A stretch of 64,000 nucleotides of DNA from Eretmocerus hayati (GCA_029851415.1 CM056744.1:62676172-62740171), one strand, 5' to 3'. Shown: positions 22,757-35,461, numbered from the stretch's first letter. The notes: generated by a model not told the origin, from the sequence alone. A program made the numbers and translations.

Positions 22757-24769
22757 CTACTCGACCTTGTTCCGCTCATACCGAGTCTGTTTCTTCTCAA
22801 ATTGTCTATGCAAAGGATTCCTTGGTCTCTTCGCACCTTTTTTCGTGTTTTCCCTCTCCAACATCCAGCAGTAGTCCGACATCATGTCGACGGCCCAAGA
22901 ACCTTGGTATCGTGTCTCCATTACCTTAATGTCCTGATGAAACCGCTCACCTTGGTCTTCACTGTAGTCACCTATATTTTCAATGTAATAGTCTAGGTGG
23001 GAGTCTAGAAAGTGTACCTTGTGACTCATCAAACAGACCAATTCCTTATAACTTTTGAGGAGGTCCGTCACTATATCTCTAAATCGATCACTCTTGTGGT
23101 TACCTCAGAAGTTTTCTGAGACTTCTTTGAAATTCATCCACGCTCTCCTCTCTTTCTCCTTCATTGTTCCCAGGAAATCTGGATCCTCGAAGAGTTGACG
23201 AATTTGTGGTCCGTCGAATATTCCTGCTTCCACTTTCTGCTCGCTTAGTTTTGGGAATTTACTCAACAAATACAGGAAACAGTCACCCTCTTTGTCGAGA
23301 GCCTTCACGAACTGTTTCATCAAACCAAGTTTGATGTGTAGCGGAGGGAGTAGAATTCTTGATGGAGCAATGAGTGGTTCCCGTATAACATTATGTTCTC
23401 CCAGATTCAACGTCTCCCTGTTCGGCCAAATATTACGGGAGTAATGACTTTTACGATCTCTGATGTCTCAGAGATACAGAAAACAAGGGTATTTTGTGTA
23501 ACCTGATTGTTGACCAAGCAGAAGCGAAATGACTTTCGAGTCACCATAGATTCTCCATCCATGTTCACCGTATTTTATCTTTCCAAGTATGAGCTGCATA
23601 GTTTCATATGATTCTGAAAGCTTCGTTGAATGTGCTATCGGAATTGATGCATACTTGTTTCCGTTATGCAGTAGTCCAACTTTCAGACTCCTTTTGGAAG
23701 AATCGATGAAGCACCTCCATTCTTCGGGTTTGTAGACATTTTTCTTGAGTTCATTCATCAAACCAGGGATATCAGTGCAGTATACCAATTAGACATCATT
23801 ATCCTAGTCGAACAATTTCCCGAATTCAATGTCTCTTCGCTTATATACTGAGGATTTAGTTCCTGGCTGGACCAGTTTTCGTCTCACCAACTCGGCCGCC
23901 ATGAACTCAGCAACATCCTTTGATAAACCTCCATATCGGACGGAATCATTCAACTGCTTCTGGTTGAACAGTTTTGAGCCACATTCTCCACCAGCAGGAA
24001 TGTCTTCTTCGCTATCTTCTTCCGCAGACGTCTCATTGGAACTGGTTTTATCACTTGCGTCATCTTGGACTTCAGCTTTCTGTTCAACGCGATCCTCCTC
24101 AATCCCATGCCCCACACTTTCAGCCTCATCAGTCTCAAAGCCTTCTTTGTCTTCACTCTGACTTACCTTCTCACTGCCAGATTCTACATCGGAAACAATC
24201 AAAATCGAAGCTCCCTGACGGAGATTAGGAGATAGTACTGGCACTGTCGTCGTAAGGACGGTCGCATACTTGATTCTACATTTAGTCGTAGCACTGATGC
24301 CTTGGATGTCTGTCATGCAAAAGTAACAGTCTTCACGAGTTGATGGTTTCCTCCACAAAGCTGGCGAAGCAATCCTCAACGAGTCTCTCTTCCCGAATTT
24401 ACAAAACTGGAACAGCATCACACGACACTTCGAACACAGAGAATCAGGTGACCATGCCGTTACAGACATCGCGAATCCGTAACATTCTTTGTAGGAGATT
24501 CTATTGTCTTTGGTGATGCTCCTCCGGTTATTGCGTAACTCAAATTCACCACAAATATAACAGGAAACATCTCGATCACTATCACATGTATGCTGAGTTG
24601 TACGTTCACTCGTATCTACATACTCCTCACGAACCAAGTGACCCACTTGCGAGGAGCTGCAGCCATATAATGACGATGACGAGGGGCCTGCTTGCTCACC
24701 CAGGTCCGTCACCGTAACGGAGGGTCCAAGTCCTCTCTCTTTGCAGTACTCTTTCGACGGACCTGCCAT
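22757..24769 (-). pseudogene. Transposase-like gene, one frame with four internal stops
   Basis: From the ATG at 24769 (MAGPSKEYCKERG) one frame runs 671 codons to 22757 without a frameshift, with stops at 23806-23804 (TAG), 23791-23789 (TAA), 23470-23468 (TGA) and 23107-23105 (TGA). The N-terminal third has two cysteine-pair modules (CYICGEFELR..CSKCRVM; CYFCMTDI), then an acidic Ser/Glu region. The C-terminal half has blocks known to me from a family repeated in many insect genomes: VGLLHNGNKYASIPIAHS, GEHGWRIYGDSKVISLLLGQ, PPLHIKLGLMKQFVKALD, FDGPQIRQL, EDQGERFHQDI, MMSDYCW. The conserved D and E residues there could form a DDE-type site, which is inference. The inverted repeats around it make a mobile-element origin likely. 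Confidence 0.7.
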
Positions 24770-25462
24770 GTTGGCGAAAAATTCTCCTCGGAGAAACTCA
24801 GCCGGAACGAAAAAATTCAAGTGAAGCCGTCGCCCGCCGTCACCACGAGGAGGAAATTAGGGGCAAGCACGCTGATCGCTGTCTACGTCTCTTACCCTAG
24901 GCTGAAGAATCGTTGCGTCAAATCACTCTTTCACATATCAAATAGAGAAACTATATCTTATTCTCTCTCATATCTTGATATCTACATTTACTATATCTCA
25001 AATCAAACGTTGGCAAATATCCCACAAACAGGGAACTGCTGCGATTGTCGCATAAGATGCGCCTCCAGTTCTTCGAAAATATCTCAGATACGGTGCTCTT
25101 CTCGGTGGGGCGGTGCACCTCTACCCTTGGGAGGCACGACGCGCTTTTTCCCGCACCAAATTGTCCGTCACCGCACTAAGTCACTATCACTGAAACTCCG
25201 TCTCAATGTCTTGCTAGCCTTTGCGAACTGAAGCACAAGTTCTAGCTGCCATCACTGCACTGATTGCGGCTGCTACTGCTGCTGCACTGGTCTTCATTCG
25301 TTGAACCTCCTCTGCGATATGCATGACCTTGACGAAGATCAAATCGTTTGGCGTCACGGATGAACGGGTGTGGGAGCTTTTTAGACTAAGGAGCACACCG
25401 AATCTCCAGACGACGATCCAGCCGGAGAAGACAGGACAATGCAATACAATCGCAAGCACGAC

Positions 25463-25626
25463 TCCGAGTACTTCGTCACGAGTATCGCTCGTTGAACTTC
25501 GTCATAAGTACTCATCTGGGTACTTCGTCACGAGTACGACTCCGGATACTCCGTCACGAGTACCACTCTGGGTACATTGTCACGATTACCACTCTGGGTA
25601 CCTCGTCACGAGTACGACTCCAGGTA
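25463..25626. repeat. 26-bp minisatellite, right arm outer half, inverse orientation
   Basis: About six units of the inverse motif (CTTCGTCACGAGTACCACTC). Broken from the second half (26709 onward) by the hairpin element. Confidence 0.85.
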
Positions 25627-26708
25627 CAGTACCTTTCATAAATGATAGATCAAGTAGGGTCTCACTAAAACAGTGATATTTCCAATATACTCTGGCGTAT
25701 GGAGATTTTGAAAGAAGCATCTGAAAGATCACAAAAAAATCTATCGATTCATGTGTTCAAAACTTTCATTGCATCTTTTTTGATCGCTCGTAGTCAACGA
25801 TGAAAATCTCAAAAATTTCCCTTTCAATCAATGGCCTACAACTTCCGCGGGAGTGATTGGATCACAAGAATATCTACGAGATCTTGTAGATCTTTTCGAA
25901 ACCTACAATTTCCTTTCTTCAGAGTTCTCTCTACTTTTCCTGTCCAAGTAACGAGCTTGGAAAGAAAACTTTGTATAACATGGACTGCTCATGGAGCTAC
26001 CGAAGCTGGCGCCTGTTACGTCTCGTCTTGCTCTACTCTAGCGCAAAAAATCATCAAAAAATATCATGGCACATGGTTTCGACGTAGAATGATCTCATCT
26101 TTCAGAATATTTGATCAGATTTAGTTTTGGATTGGGCGCAACCCCGATGTCTCAAGTTTTGTTGGGAAAATTGATTCATTTCATGTTTTGTCCCTATAGA
26201 TCACATTCAAGACAGAATCTGATCAAATTTTCTGAAAAATGAGATCATTTCACGTCGAAATCACGTGCTATGATATTTTTTCGATGAACTTTTGCGCTAG
26301 AATAGAGCAAGGCGAGATGAAACAGGCGCCAGCTTCGGTAGCTCCATAAGCAGTCCATGTAATACAAAGTTTTCTCCCTAAGCTCGTCACTTGGTCAGGA
26401 AATGTCGTAGAGAGAACTTCAAAAAATGGAAATTGTAGGTTTTGGAAAGATCTACAAGATCTCGTAGGAATTTTTGTGATCCAATTTCTCCCGCCAAAGA
26501 TGTAGGTGATTGATTGAAGGAGAAATTTTTTAGATTCCATCGTTGACTACGAGCGATCAAAAGGGACGCAATGATTGTACAGATGAATCGATAGATTTTC
26601 ATGTGATCTTTCAGATGCTTTTTTCAAAATTCCCGTACGACAGAGTATATGGGAAATATCACTCTTTTAGTGAGACCCTATTTGATCCATTATTTATGAA
26701 AAGTACTG
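25627..26708. mobile_element. 1.08 kb foldback (hairpin) element inserted in the minisatellite
   Basis: Ends CAGTACCTTTCATAAATGAT (25627) and GTACTG (26708), with TA, or GTAC, on both sides. Arms of about 485 bp (25627-26115 and 26205-26708) are inverse copies (TAGGGTCTCACTA near the ends; GCGCCAGCTTCGGTAGCTCC in the middle), with a loop of about 90 bp. No coding capacity. The ends resemble those of the host transposon, so it may be its non-autonomous derivative. Confidence 0.8.
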
Positions 26709-26920
26709 TACTTCGTCACGAGTACGACTCAAGGTACTTCGTCACAAGTACCACTCTGGGTACTTCGTTACGAGTGCGACTCCGGGTACTTCGTCACGAG
26801 TACCACTCTGAGGACTTTATCACGAGAACCACTCCAAATACTCCGTCACGAGTACCACTCTCGGTACTCCGTCACGAGTACCACCTCGGGCACTCCGTCA
26901 TGAACCTCCTCCGAATACTC
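26709..26920. repeat. 26-bp minisatellite, right arm inner half
   Basis: About eight units, same orientation as 25463-25626. It continues into sequence that is the inverse of 21600-21900. Confidence 0.85.
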
Positions 26921-27204
26921 GATCAAAAATATGAATTTGAAATTTCGATGACGGTTATCACTTTGGGGGGTCAAAAATCGGAATTCTATTTTTATCAGTA
27001 TTTGGACGTAAACTCATCTGTCTTTCCAGAATCCAAAGTCAAAATTCCGATACCACCAGTAGAAAATTTTTTCTCACGATTATCTCGAAATTGTGACGTA
27101 GCGTGGCTCAACTGACATCATTTTTGGATTCAGCGCTCGATTTTACGTCGATCTATGTGGGTCGCGTTTTTGGTAAATGATTTTTTTTCCTGAATTGTGG
27201 GCCA

Positions 27205-27878
27205 GTGTCATTTATCGGAAAATCACGATAGCGTAAGGGTCTCTGTAGGATCTATAGCTCTTTACAAGACCTTCAGGATCGTTTTTCACACATGACTCTA
27301 CGGTTTTTTGCACCCGGAATACGAGCGATTAAGTGAGAGCGAATTCAACACGCCTTAAGGGTAACGGAGATACAAAAAAAGTGCGTAATCTACGATTTCG
27401 ACGTAAAATCTTCTGAAAATCATAGAACATGAATCAGTCATGTCTTAGAACGCACTCGAAACGACCTCAGACAGCTTGGAGAAGAGAAAGCTCATACCTC
27501 TAGATCACCAGTACCCTCGACCCGCACCAACTTCTCTTTGCTAGGCCATTCGTAACACAAATGGAAAATACTGTAGAGTGATGTATGAGAAAACGATTTC
27601 GAAAGCCTTGGAAAGAGCTACAAGATCCCGCAAGGACTTTTGCGCTATCATCATTTCCCGATAAATGATCGATGATCGATTGGAGGGAAAAATTTTTACT
27701 TCGCGGAGGCAATTGAAACCATGAATTCCGAGGCAAAAAATATTCCGAAGGACATGAATTGATAGACTTTTCCCTCAGCTTTCGGATACTCACCCAAAAT
27801 TGCTGTAGACCCACGGACAAACGAGTAACCGCTGTTTCAGTGAAGGAATCCGTGTTCCATTCATTTTGGCGGTTACTA
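27205..27878. repeat. Secondary palindrome at the right end of the long-repeat transposon
   Basis: 27545-27878 is the inverse of 54778-55110-type sequence, while 27205-27545 is the forward version of the same block (CTACGGTTTTTTGCACCC; CATACCTCTAGATCACCAGT). The right terminus is therefore duplicated and folded back on itself. Confidence 0.6.
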
Positions 27879-29687
27879 ATATTTCCAGACAAATGAAAGA
27901 TAAGCTTTTTGAGATAGTAGGTTTTGAGTATTCCTCAAAAGATATCGATAATCTGCGGCCTGATCTTGTCTGGCCCTAATTCCTTCATTGCAATATCTTA
28001 TACTTGATGTATGGGTTATCCCGCCAACTGAAGAGAGACGTGGTATGCGAGGCTATACGCTCCGTCTGTACCAGAATGCTTGTCCTCAATGCTCGAACAT
28101 GGTCCAAATCGTGCCAAGATTCAGTCTCAAATATTACTAAGCGCCTACCTATTCACTAAAGGTCTCAGAATCATGGAATGATAGGCTTTTCGTTATGTTC
28201 ATTATGGGGCGGTTTATCTTCAATTAATGAATGATCCTATAGATAGAGTGGATAGAGTGCAACATCCGCCTGGTTTTTATATTTGAACCATATTAATTGA
28301 ACAATTCATAGGCTTATTTGTCATCGCAGACACTTCTTGCCTTTGGACTTGTTTCTAGGTCTGTTGAACCCAATTTCGATAGAACAAGGATAGGGTTCTC
28401 GGAGTTTAGAGTTCAAGGATGAACTCTTCCGAGATTCTAAAATAGCCACCGGCTATTTTGATTGCAATGTGAGACGTTGAAAATCTTTTTTTTTTTTTTA
28501 TTAGAATTAAATTTTTTGTAGCCCAGACCTCGTTAGGATCTCATTCCACGGCATTTTCAATTACATATTCTGAAAGTTCAGTCAATTTTACGTCGATTTC
28601 ACACGGTAAAAATTCTTCCAAATCATGGTTTCATGCTGAGAAATGAGGTAGGAGAAGATTAGAAGGAATGATTTCTCTAGCATTGTTTGATTGACGAAAT
28701 ATGGATTTCCCGAAAGACCCTATCGTGAAATTTGTGCACTCAGGGGTTTTATTACTTCTTCTGGCACATGAGAAAAGATAAACTATCGGTGGGTAATGTG
28801 CCTCAAAAAAAAAAATTTCTTCCCCTCTAAATCTTGAGTTGGCAAAATTACCCGTATACAACAAGATTCGTCGGAATATTTGAGGAACGCGCCGAGCTGT
28901 TGAATTTTGATTGCCCATTCTTACAAAAACCATCACAAACCTGAACGGAGGAATCACGTGAATGGAGAATAAAGCCGTTCCTGGTCGAATGCAAGAATAC
29001 GTATCTCTTCATATAGTTCCTAGAATCATATCTGTCAGAGCCGAAACAATTCATTCTTTCGGATCGTTACTGAGCGATCTGGACTGAGATGAGTTCATTG
29101 AGTTCTCGAACATCTCCGTGAATCTACGAGTATGATACGTGAATCAAGCGATCAACGCTGGGTTCTAAGAGGAACAAAGGATGGGTGTCATTACTTAGAT
29201 GAACAATCTCTCAAAATCATTGAAAAACTCGAGATTTTGGCGATGTAGGAAACTGGACAATAAGACAGGACCCCGGCATCCCCTGGAATCACGCACATAT
29301 AAAATACCACGATTGCGAAATGATATCCGAGTTCATTCTAGAGCAATCCAAGTTCTACCTTAACACGACTCACTTAGGTGTCGCTATCAGTCATAATCCT
29401 GGCTATCTCAAACTCAGGAAAATTCGAGCTGCTCAAACGATTTCACGTACGGTGAGTTTCCTCGTGACATCGAACTATAATATCCTCACATCTGAATGGC
29501 AGCATGTGAATACCACGCTATGGTTCTTCTGTCAAACCATTTCCCGTTCAACAGTTATTGATCTCCACAACTACCTCTTCGAATCTCCCTCGATCACGTC
29601 AAGGTTTTCCGCTGGCATTGTCTAAACGTGATCGTTGAATGTTCCACACGCGCCGCTGTGTCCCATGGTTGTCCTATGGACAATCCA
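27879..29687. other. No gene recognised
   Basis: AT-rich with a T-run at 28487-28500. A short piece at 28562-28620 resembles the inner part of the 30.6 kb palindrome (TTCTGAAAGTTCAGTCAATT). Open frames here are short and unconvincing. Confidence 0.5.
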
Positions 29688-31488
29688 CTATATGATGAAT
29701 TCCACGCCAAAGCGACCGACGAAAAGGGGTCATCTCTCAGATTCTTTTTTAACCTTTTTCATTCGATTCTATGGCCCAAAATAGGAACTTCGGACCACCT
29801 ATGGGGCCCAAAAAAAATTTCTCCCCCCCCCCCCCCCATTGCACGCACATCCGTCAACAGGCCGAAAATTTATCGTGTAAAAATCGATGCTCTTTCATTC
29901 ACGGAAATGGGAATATTTCGAGTTTTTGAATAGCTATCGAATTGCTGGTTGCGGCATCTGGAAGGGCATCAAAAAACCTATCGAAAGCGTTGTCGGGAAT
30001 TCCTTCTCTGTGATTTGGGGGCCTCCTGGAGGCAAAAGAGTGTTTTTCACTAAAATGTTGATTTCTCAAAAAGCCATTTTTTTTGTTTTTTCAAAATCGT
30101 ATATTTGACGTAAAATTTTGCCTTCTTTCGAAAAAATGGGTTTCAGAGAAGTTTGTGGCGATCCAAGTGACTTATGAGCCATTTTTTGAAAATTCGATTT
30201 TTTCGGTTTCAGAAAAAGGCAATTTTCTGCGCATGCGCACAAACGTAGACTTTCGGCGCTACTCTCAATGGAAAGCTGACAAAATTTCCTATGAAATGAC
30301 TACCCGCAAAGTTGGAATTCATGCACTGAAACGCGATCTGCAAGGATTAATTATGTCGAATCAAAATCACATGGAAATTCAGCCCATTAATGCCTTCGTG
30401 GCGCCTGTTGAGATGACACATTCACGAGATCTTCTCGGGACTCAATTTTGAGTACGAAATTGACCTGAAAAAAATTCGGACCACATGGTTTCAACGTAAA
30501 ATTGTATGAACTTTCAAAATATGCGATGAAAAACCCCGTTTGAGGCGAACCCGAGGTGCTACAATCAATTTTTCGCGATTTCGAATGTGGAATATCGTAT
30601 TTTCTGGCAAGAAATTGAATGTAGCACCTCGGGTTCGCCTGAAACGGGGTTTTTCATCGCATATTTTGAAAGTTCATACAATTTTACGTTGAAACCATGT
30701 GGTTTGAATTTTTTTCAGGTCAATTTCGTACTCAAAATTGAGTCCCGAGAAGATCTCGTGAATGTGTCATTTCAGCAGGTGCCACGAAGGCATTAATGGG
30801 CTGAATTTTCATGTGATTTTGATTCGACATGATTAATCCTTGCAGATCGCGTTTCAGTGCATGAATTCCAACTTTGCGGGTAGTCATTTTATAGGAAATT
30901 TTGTCAGCTTTCCATTGAGAGTGGCGCCGAAAGTCTACGTTTGTGCGCATGCGCAGAAAATCGCCTTTTTCTGGAACCGAAAAAATCGAATTTTCAAAAA
31001 ATGGCTCATAAGTCACTTGGATCGCCCCAAACTTCTCTGAAACCCATTTTTTTCAAAAGAACGCAGAATTTTACGTCAAATGTATAATTTTGAAGAAATA
31101 AAAAAAATGGCTTTTTGAGAAATCAACATTTTAGTGAAAAACACTCTTTTGCCTCCAGGAGGCCCCCAAATCACAGACAAGGAATTTCCGACAACGTTTT
31201 CGATAGGTTTTTTGATGTCCTTTCAGATGCCGCAACCCGAAAATCGATAGCCATTCAAAAACTCGAGATATTCCCATTTTCGTGAATGAAAGAGCATCGA
31301 TTTTCACACGATAAATTTTCGGTCTGTTGACGGATGTGCGTGCAATGGAGAGAAGAAATTTTTTTTGGGCCCCATAGGTGGTCCGAAGTTCCTATTTTGG
31401 GCCATAGAATCGAATGGAAAAGGTTAAAAAAGAATCTGAGAGATGACCCCTTTTCGTAGGTCGCTTTGGCGTGGAATTCATCATATAA
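29688..31488. repeat. 1.8 kb near-perfect palindrome
   Basis: Arms 29688-30560 and 30620-31488 are inverse copies, with termini TATATGATGAATTCC and GGAATTCATCATATA. The loop is only about 60 bp. Translations of the mirrored stretches (30083-30451 plus, 30732-31016 minus) differ at very few residues, so the arms are roughly 95 percent or more identical. This means either recent origin or gene conversion. No coding function is supported. Contains a run of about 16 C at 29825-29840, present in one arm only. Probably a foldback element. Confidence 0.85.
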
Positions 31489-31675
31489 GAGAGACCAATT
31501 ATTCGGCTGCAATTTTCACCAACCTCCAGCGCAGTTCTGTGAATGTAACGATGAGAAATAAATCAACGTCCCTGGTTTGTATCATCGCTGTTGAAGAGTC
31601 CTCGGAGTATCGGGACGCCAGAGAGTTTAGCGCCCTGATAGGAAGTTCCGGAGCGGAGGATTGCCATAGAGTCTG
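31489..31675. other. Short gap between repeats
   Basis: Nothing recognised. The last 30 bases (GATTGCCATAGAGTCT) also occur, inverted, beyond the fourth repeat copy at about 39825, so the repeat family may extend into it. Confidence 0.4.
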
Positions 31676-32935
31676 TGAGTGCCATTACCCAAAATTTTCT
31701 TCTTATTTACAATATTATAGAATAATTCATGTATATAGTATCTCTATAGCATTTGAATCTTCGCGCGTATTTGAAGCCGGTGAGGCAGACGTTCGCTTTC
31801 TTTCTAGTGTCGCGCGTGATGTGATAGACACACACATAAATGTGAATATGTATATACTCATACTAGAAACTTTGGAATGTTCGATGAGTTTCTATGAGGA
31901 ATTTTTTATATAAAATTTCATAAAATCGGAATCTTCTCTGTGTCATCATGAGGCTCATTTTCTGAGCTACAAAATGTATATAATCATTTTCCAGAACTAA
32001 TTAACTTTGCGCGCTTATTTTATTTTGCAAACTAAATGTTCTCGTAAAAGAGCGGAAATGAATTTTTTTGTTCCACCCTTCTAATGCATAATTCCGTTCT
32101 TATTCTAAAGAACGTAATCTATCTCAAAGTTTCTCATTTAAGAGAAAAAGAGCTCAAAATTAGACACGTTGTAAGTATTGTAGATATTTATTGTAGAATG
32201 GATTTGTGAGGAAAATAGCCTGATTTCACATGAAAGTATCGACGGGAGAAATAGCCTAGTATGAAAAGGAGTCAAACTTTGTTGATTTTTATCAATTTCC
32301 AAAGTAGATTAAAAGCCACGTGCCTCTTGGGATTTCTAGGAATTCATCTTTTTGTTTCTGGCAATAAATGAGAAATAAGTCAATCTAAATTTGCGTTGAA
32401 TTCATTCCCTTCAGAGATGAGGAATCGAATTTTGTCTGCAGATTTCGCAAGATTACTCCATTGGTATTATTTTTTCGATGCAATAGTGATTCTTCGCATG
32501 ATCGATAATCTATCCGTTCATCCACCATACTATACAGATATATGGTACAGCCGAGACACCAGGTATAAATACAGGCTCATCAGGCCATTAAGGCCAGCTT
32601 ATGCTCAGTTGCATATCAGAGTTGTATCGAGCTGGGTCTCTTGGCTATTGATGTGCTCATGTATATGACATTTTAAATAAATTCCATCTGATTTCCATAT
32701 ATTTCGAGTTTCAATGTGTACTCAAAATTGATAGAATCTCGATCTAGCTTAGAGACGCGATTTGGGTGGCGGAACGGCCCTAAGTACCCGTCCTCACGAA
32801 AAATCAGACGTCTCATCCATCCTCCACACAAATATCCTGGATTGGTGGGTTGGTGGCCCTAAGTACCCACCACCCCCATCTACGTATATCTGCGATACCC
32901 AAGTCGTATGACTTTCCAAGGATTATATGTGTTCC
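31676..32935 (+). repeat. 1.5 kb repeat unit, copy 1 (truncated)
   Basis: Starts GTGCCATTACCCAAAATTTT. Landmarks: TCTATAGCATTTGAATCTTC, TTGCAAACTAAATGTTCTCG, TCTGCAGATTTCGCAAGATT, AGACACCAGGTATAAATACA and the CCCTAAGTACCCACCACC box. Ends after the CTACGTATATCTGCGATACC block. Non-coding. Confidence 0.85.
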
Positions 32936-33924
32936 AATATTTTGGCTGATTTTGGCTGCGATGACGCGTGGAACAAGTATCGCCATTAAGAACAAAATTC
33001 CCCTTGGTCTTCGAACAAGTTAAACGTTGAGTCCGAGGTGGAACAAAAATCGGACGAAGTCCCAAAAGATGAATCTTCGGATCCGGGAAACGTGCAGTAG
33101 TTGCATCTTGTTTCTCTTACCCACAAAGTAATTGTCAATTTGACAAAAGGCAAGGTGCAACTTGAGAAATAAAATCCAACCTTAACGCCTGCCCTCCCAA
33201 AGAACCACAGGGTGGTGGATACAAAACCAGGTCCTCGACCCATCCAATCATTACACTTCCGATTCAAGACATTAAGGAATTCAATCAAAATCCGTATCAA
33301 ACTCAAAAATCGAGTGAGACAACCTGCACAAAATGTGCAACCGAGACGGACTCGCTCTTAAATAAAGAAGCAATCTCGCCTCACCCGAGTAACCTACTAA
33401 ATGGAGGCTCTGCTTCTAATGCTCCTAAAAAATCACCCTTAAACGATCATAAGGATCGGGGGGATGAAACTCAAAAAAATCCATAGTTGAGTGAATTTAA
33501 ACCTACATGAAAATGAATCCCAAATCTCAGAACTCACTTTGGAGGCAGGCCAAAATAAATCACCTCCGGGAGAAGATATCCCAATCTCATTTGCACCACC
33601 CACTATAGTATTCGCGCAGCGTAAGGATGATCGGATCCCCGTTTTCGAAGAGACGGCCATCAACCATATCCACGAGCACACCCGATTTAGAAGGGCAGTG
33701 GGGGGGGGGGCACGAATGTTGAATGGTACTCTGCATTGAATCGACCTGATCCCAACCACTCCTTGGTCCTAGATCCATCCCAATCCTTCAGCGGAATCAG
33801 AGCTATCCTTTCGATATTTGAATAAAAATTACATTCATTAACAGTAACAAAATTTTGAGTTTCTAAAATGTCACGTTTTGATCAAAATCTTCATTTTTCA
33901 TAACGAAAATTCAAATCATTGGGG
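32936..33924. other. Spacer between repeat copies; possible decayed coding sequence
   Basis: The plus strand at 33160-33290 reads NPTLTPALPKNHRVVDTKPG and onward before stops, with a proline-rich, gag-like flavour. I cannot assign it. A G-run lies at 33701-33710. Nothing else recognised. Confidence 0.35.
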
Positions 33925-35461
33925 GGCATGCGAGTGTCATAAGCCAAAATTTCGTTTTTATTTTCAATATTTGAAAATAACTCAGTTATATAGTATCTCT
34001 ATAGCATTTAAATCTTCGCGCGTATTTAAAGGCGGTAAGCCAGACGTTTGCTTTCTTCCTAATGTATTGCGTGGTGTGATAGACACACACATAGATGTAA
34101 ATATGTATATACTAATACATAGAAACTCTGGAACGTTCCATGAGTTTCTATGAGAAATTTTTTATATAAAACTTCATAAAATCGGAATCTTTTCTGTGTC
34201 ATCATGAAGCTCATTTTCTGAGCTACAAAATGTATATCATCATTTTTCAGAACTGATTAACTTCGCACGCTTATTTTATTTTGCAAACTAAATGTTCTCG
34301 TAAAGAAGCGGAAATGAATTTTTTTGTTCCACCTTTCAATGCATGTTTCCGTTTATATTCTAAAAACGTAATCTATCTCAAAATTCCTCATTTAAGAGGA
34401 GAAGAGCTCAAAATAAGACAAGTTGTGAGTATTGTAGATATTCATTGTAGAATGAATTTGTGAGGAAAATAGCCTGATTTCACATGAAAGTATCGATGGG
34501 GAAAATAGCCTAGTATGAAAAGAAGTCAAATTTTGTTGATTTTTATCAATTTCCAAAGTAGATTAGAAGCCACGTGCCTTTTGAAAATTCTAGGAATCCA
34601 TCTTTTTATTTCTGGCAATAAATGAGAAATAAGTCAATCTAAATTTGCGTTGAATTCATTCCCTTCCTCCATTCCATTCCATTCCATCCTTGATGAGGAA
34701 TCGAATTTTGTCTGCAGATTTCGCAAGATTGCTCCATTGGTATTATTTTTCCAATGGAATAGTGATTCTTTGAATGATCGATAATCTATTCGTTCATCTA
34801 CCATAGTATACAGATGTATTGTACAGCCAAGACACCAGGTATAAATATAGTCTCATCAGACCATTGAGGCCGGCTTATGCTCAGTTGGATATCAGAGTTG
34901 TATCGAGCTTGGTCTCTTGGCTATTGATGTGCTCATGTATACGACATTTTGAATAAATTCCATCTGATTTCCATATATTTTGAGTTTTGATGTGTACTTA
35001 AAATTGATAGAATCTCGATGCAGCTCAGAGACGCGATTTTGGTGAGGGGGGGGGGGGGGGGGGTGTGGCCCTAACCGTTCTCACGAAAAGTCAGACGTCT
35101 CATCCAACCTCCACACAGATATCCCGGATTGGTGGGTCGGTGGCCCTAAGTACCCACCACCCTCATTTACGTATATCTGCGATACCCAAGTCGTATGACT
35201 TTCCATGATATGTGAGTGGCCCTAAGTACCCACTCCATTCACCTTCTAAAGTCATTACATTTCTCTCATCAGATTTCATTTCGTCCAATGACTTGAGTAC
35301 CAAAGTATAGGTAAAATTTGATGCAAAAATGAGAAATTGGTCACCCCTAAAGCCCAGTACTATTCTATGAATATACGCACATCTTTATCGAGGTATCCCT
35401 TTCCAATTTTGAAGATCCGGCTCTCTCCCCAGATCCAGAGCCCATAATTCATTCCCGTACA
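33925..35461 (+). repeat. 1.5 kb repeat unit, copy 2
   Basis: Same landmarks as copy 1. It extends further, through AAGCCCAGTACTATTCTATG to the GATCCAGAGCCCATAATT end. An expanded G-run (about 20 G) lies at 35045-35063, and a small ATTCC repeat at 34670-34688. Confidence 0.85.

Larger units (their letters stand above)
21380..27878 (-). mobile_element. DNA transposon with long minisatellite-bearing inverted repeats and a broken transposase-like gene
   Basis: The left end CAGTACACAGACTAAATGG (21380, preceded by TA) and the right end near 27878 (inverse of GTAACCGCCAAAATGAATGG) share the GGAACACGG block just inside. Inverted homology continues inward: 21590-21900 with 26930-27210, the 26-bp minisatellites, and 22400-22590 with 25290-25470. 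The core holds a transposase-like gene on the minus strand. The right arm is disturbed by a 1.08 kb hairpin (25627-26708) and by an extra inverted copy at 27205-27878. Superfamily unknown; the CAGT end and TA flank resemble Tc1/mariner-pogo ends only superficially. Confidence 0.65.

Noticed and set aside
23829..24228. Plus-strand frames of 84-110 residues
   Set aside because: Antisense of the transposase-like gene read on the minus strand, whose domains are clear.
30083..31016. Two nearly identical open frames on opposite strands
   Set aside because: They are the two arms of one palindrome. No start context, domain or codon pattern supports a gene.
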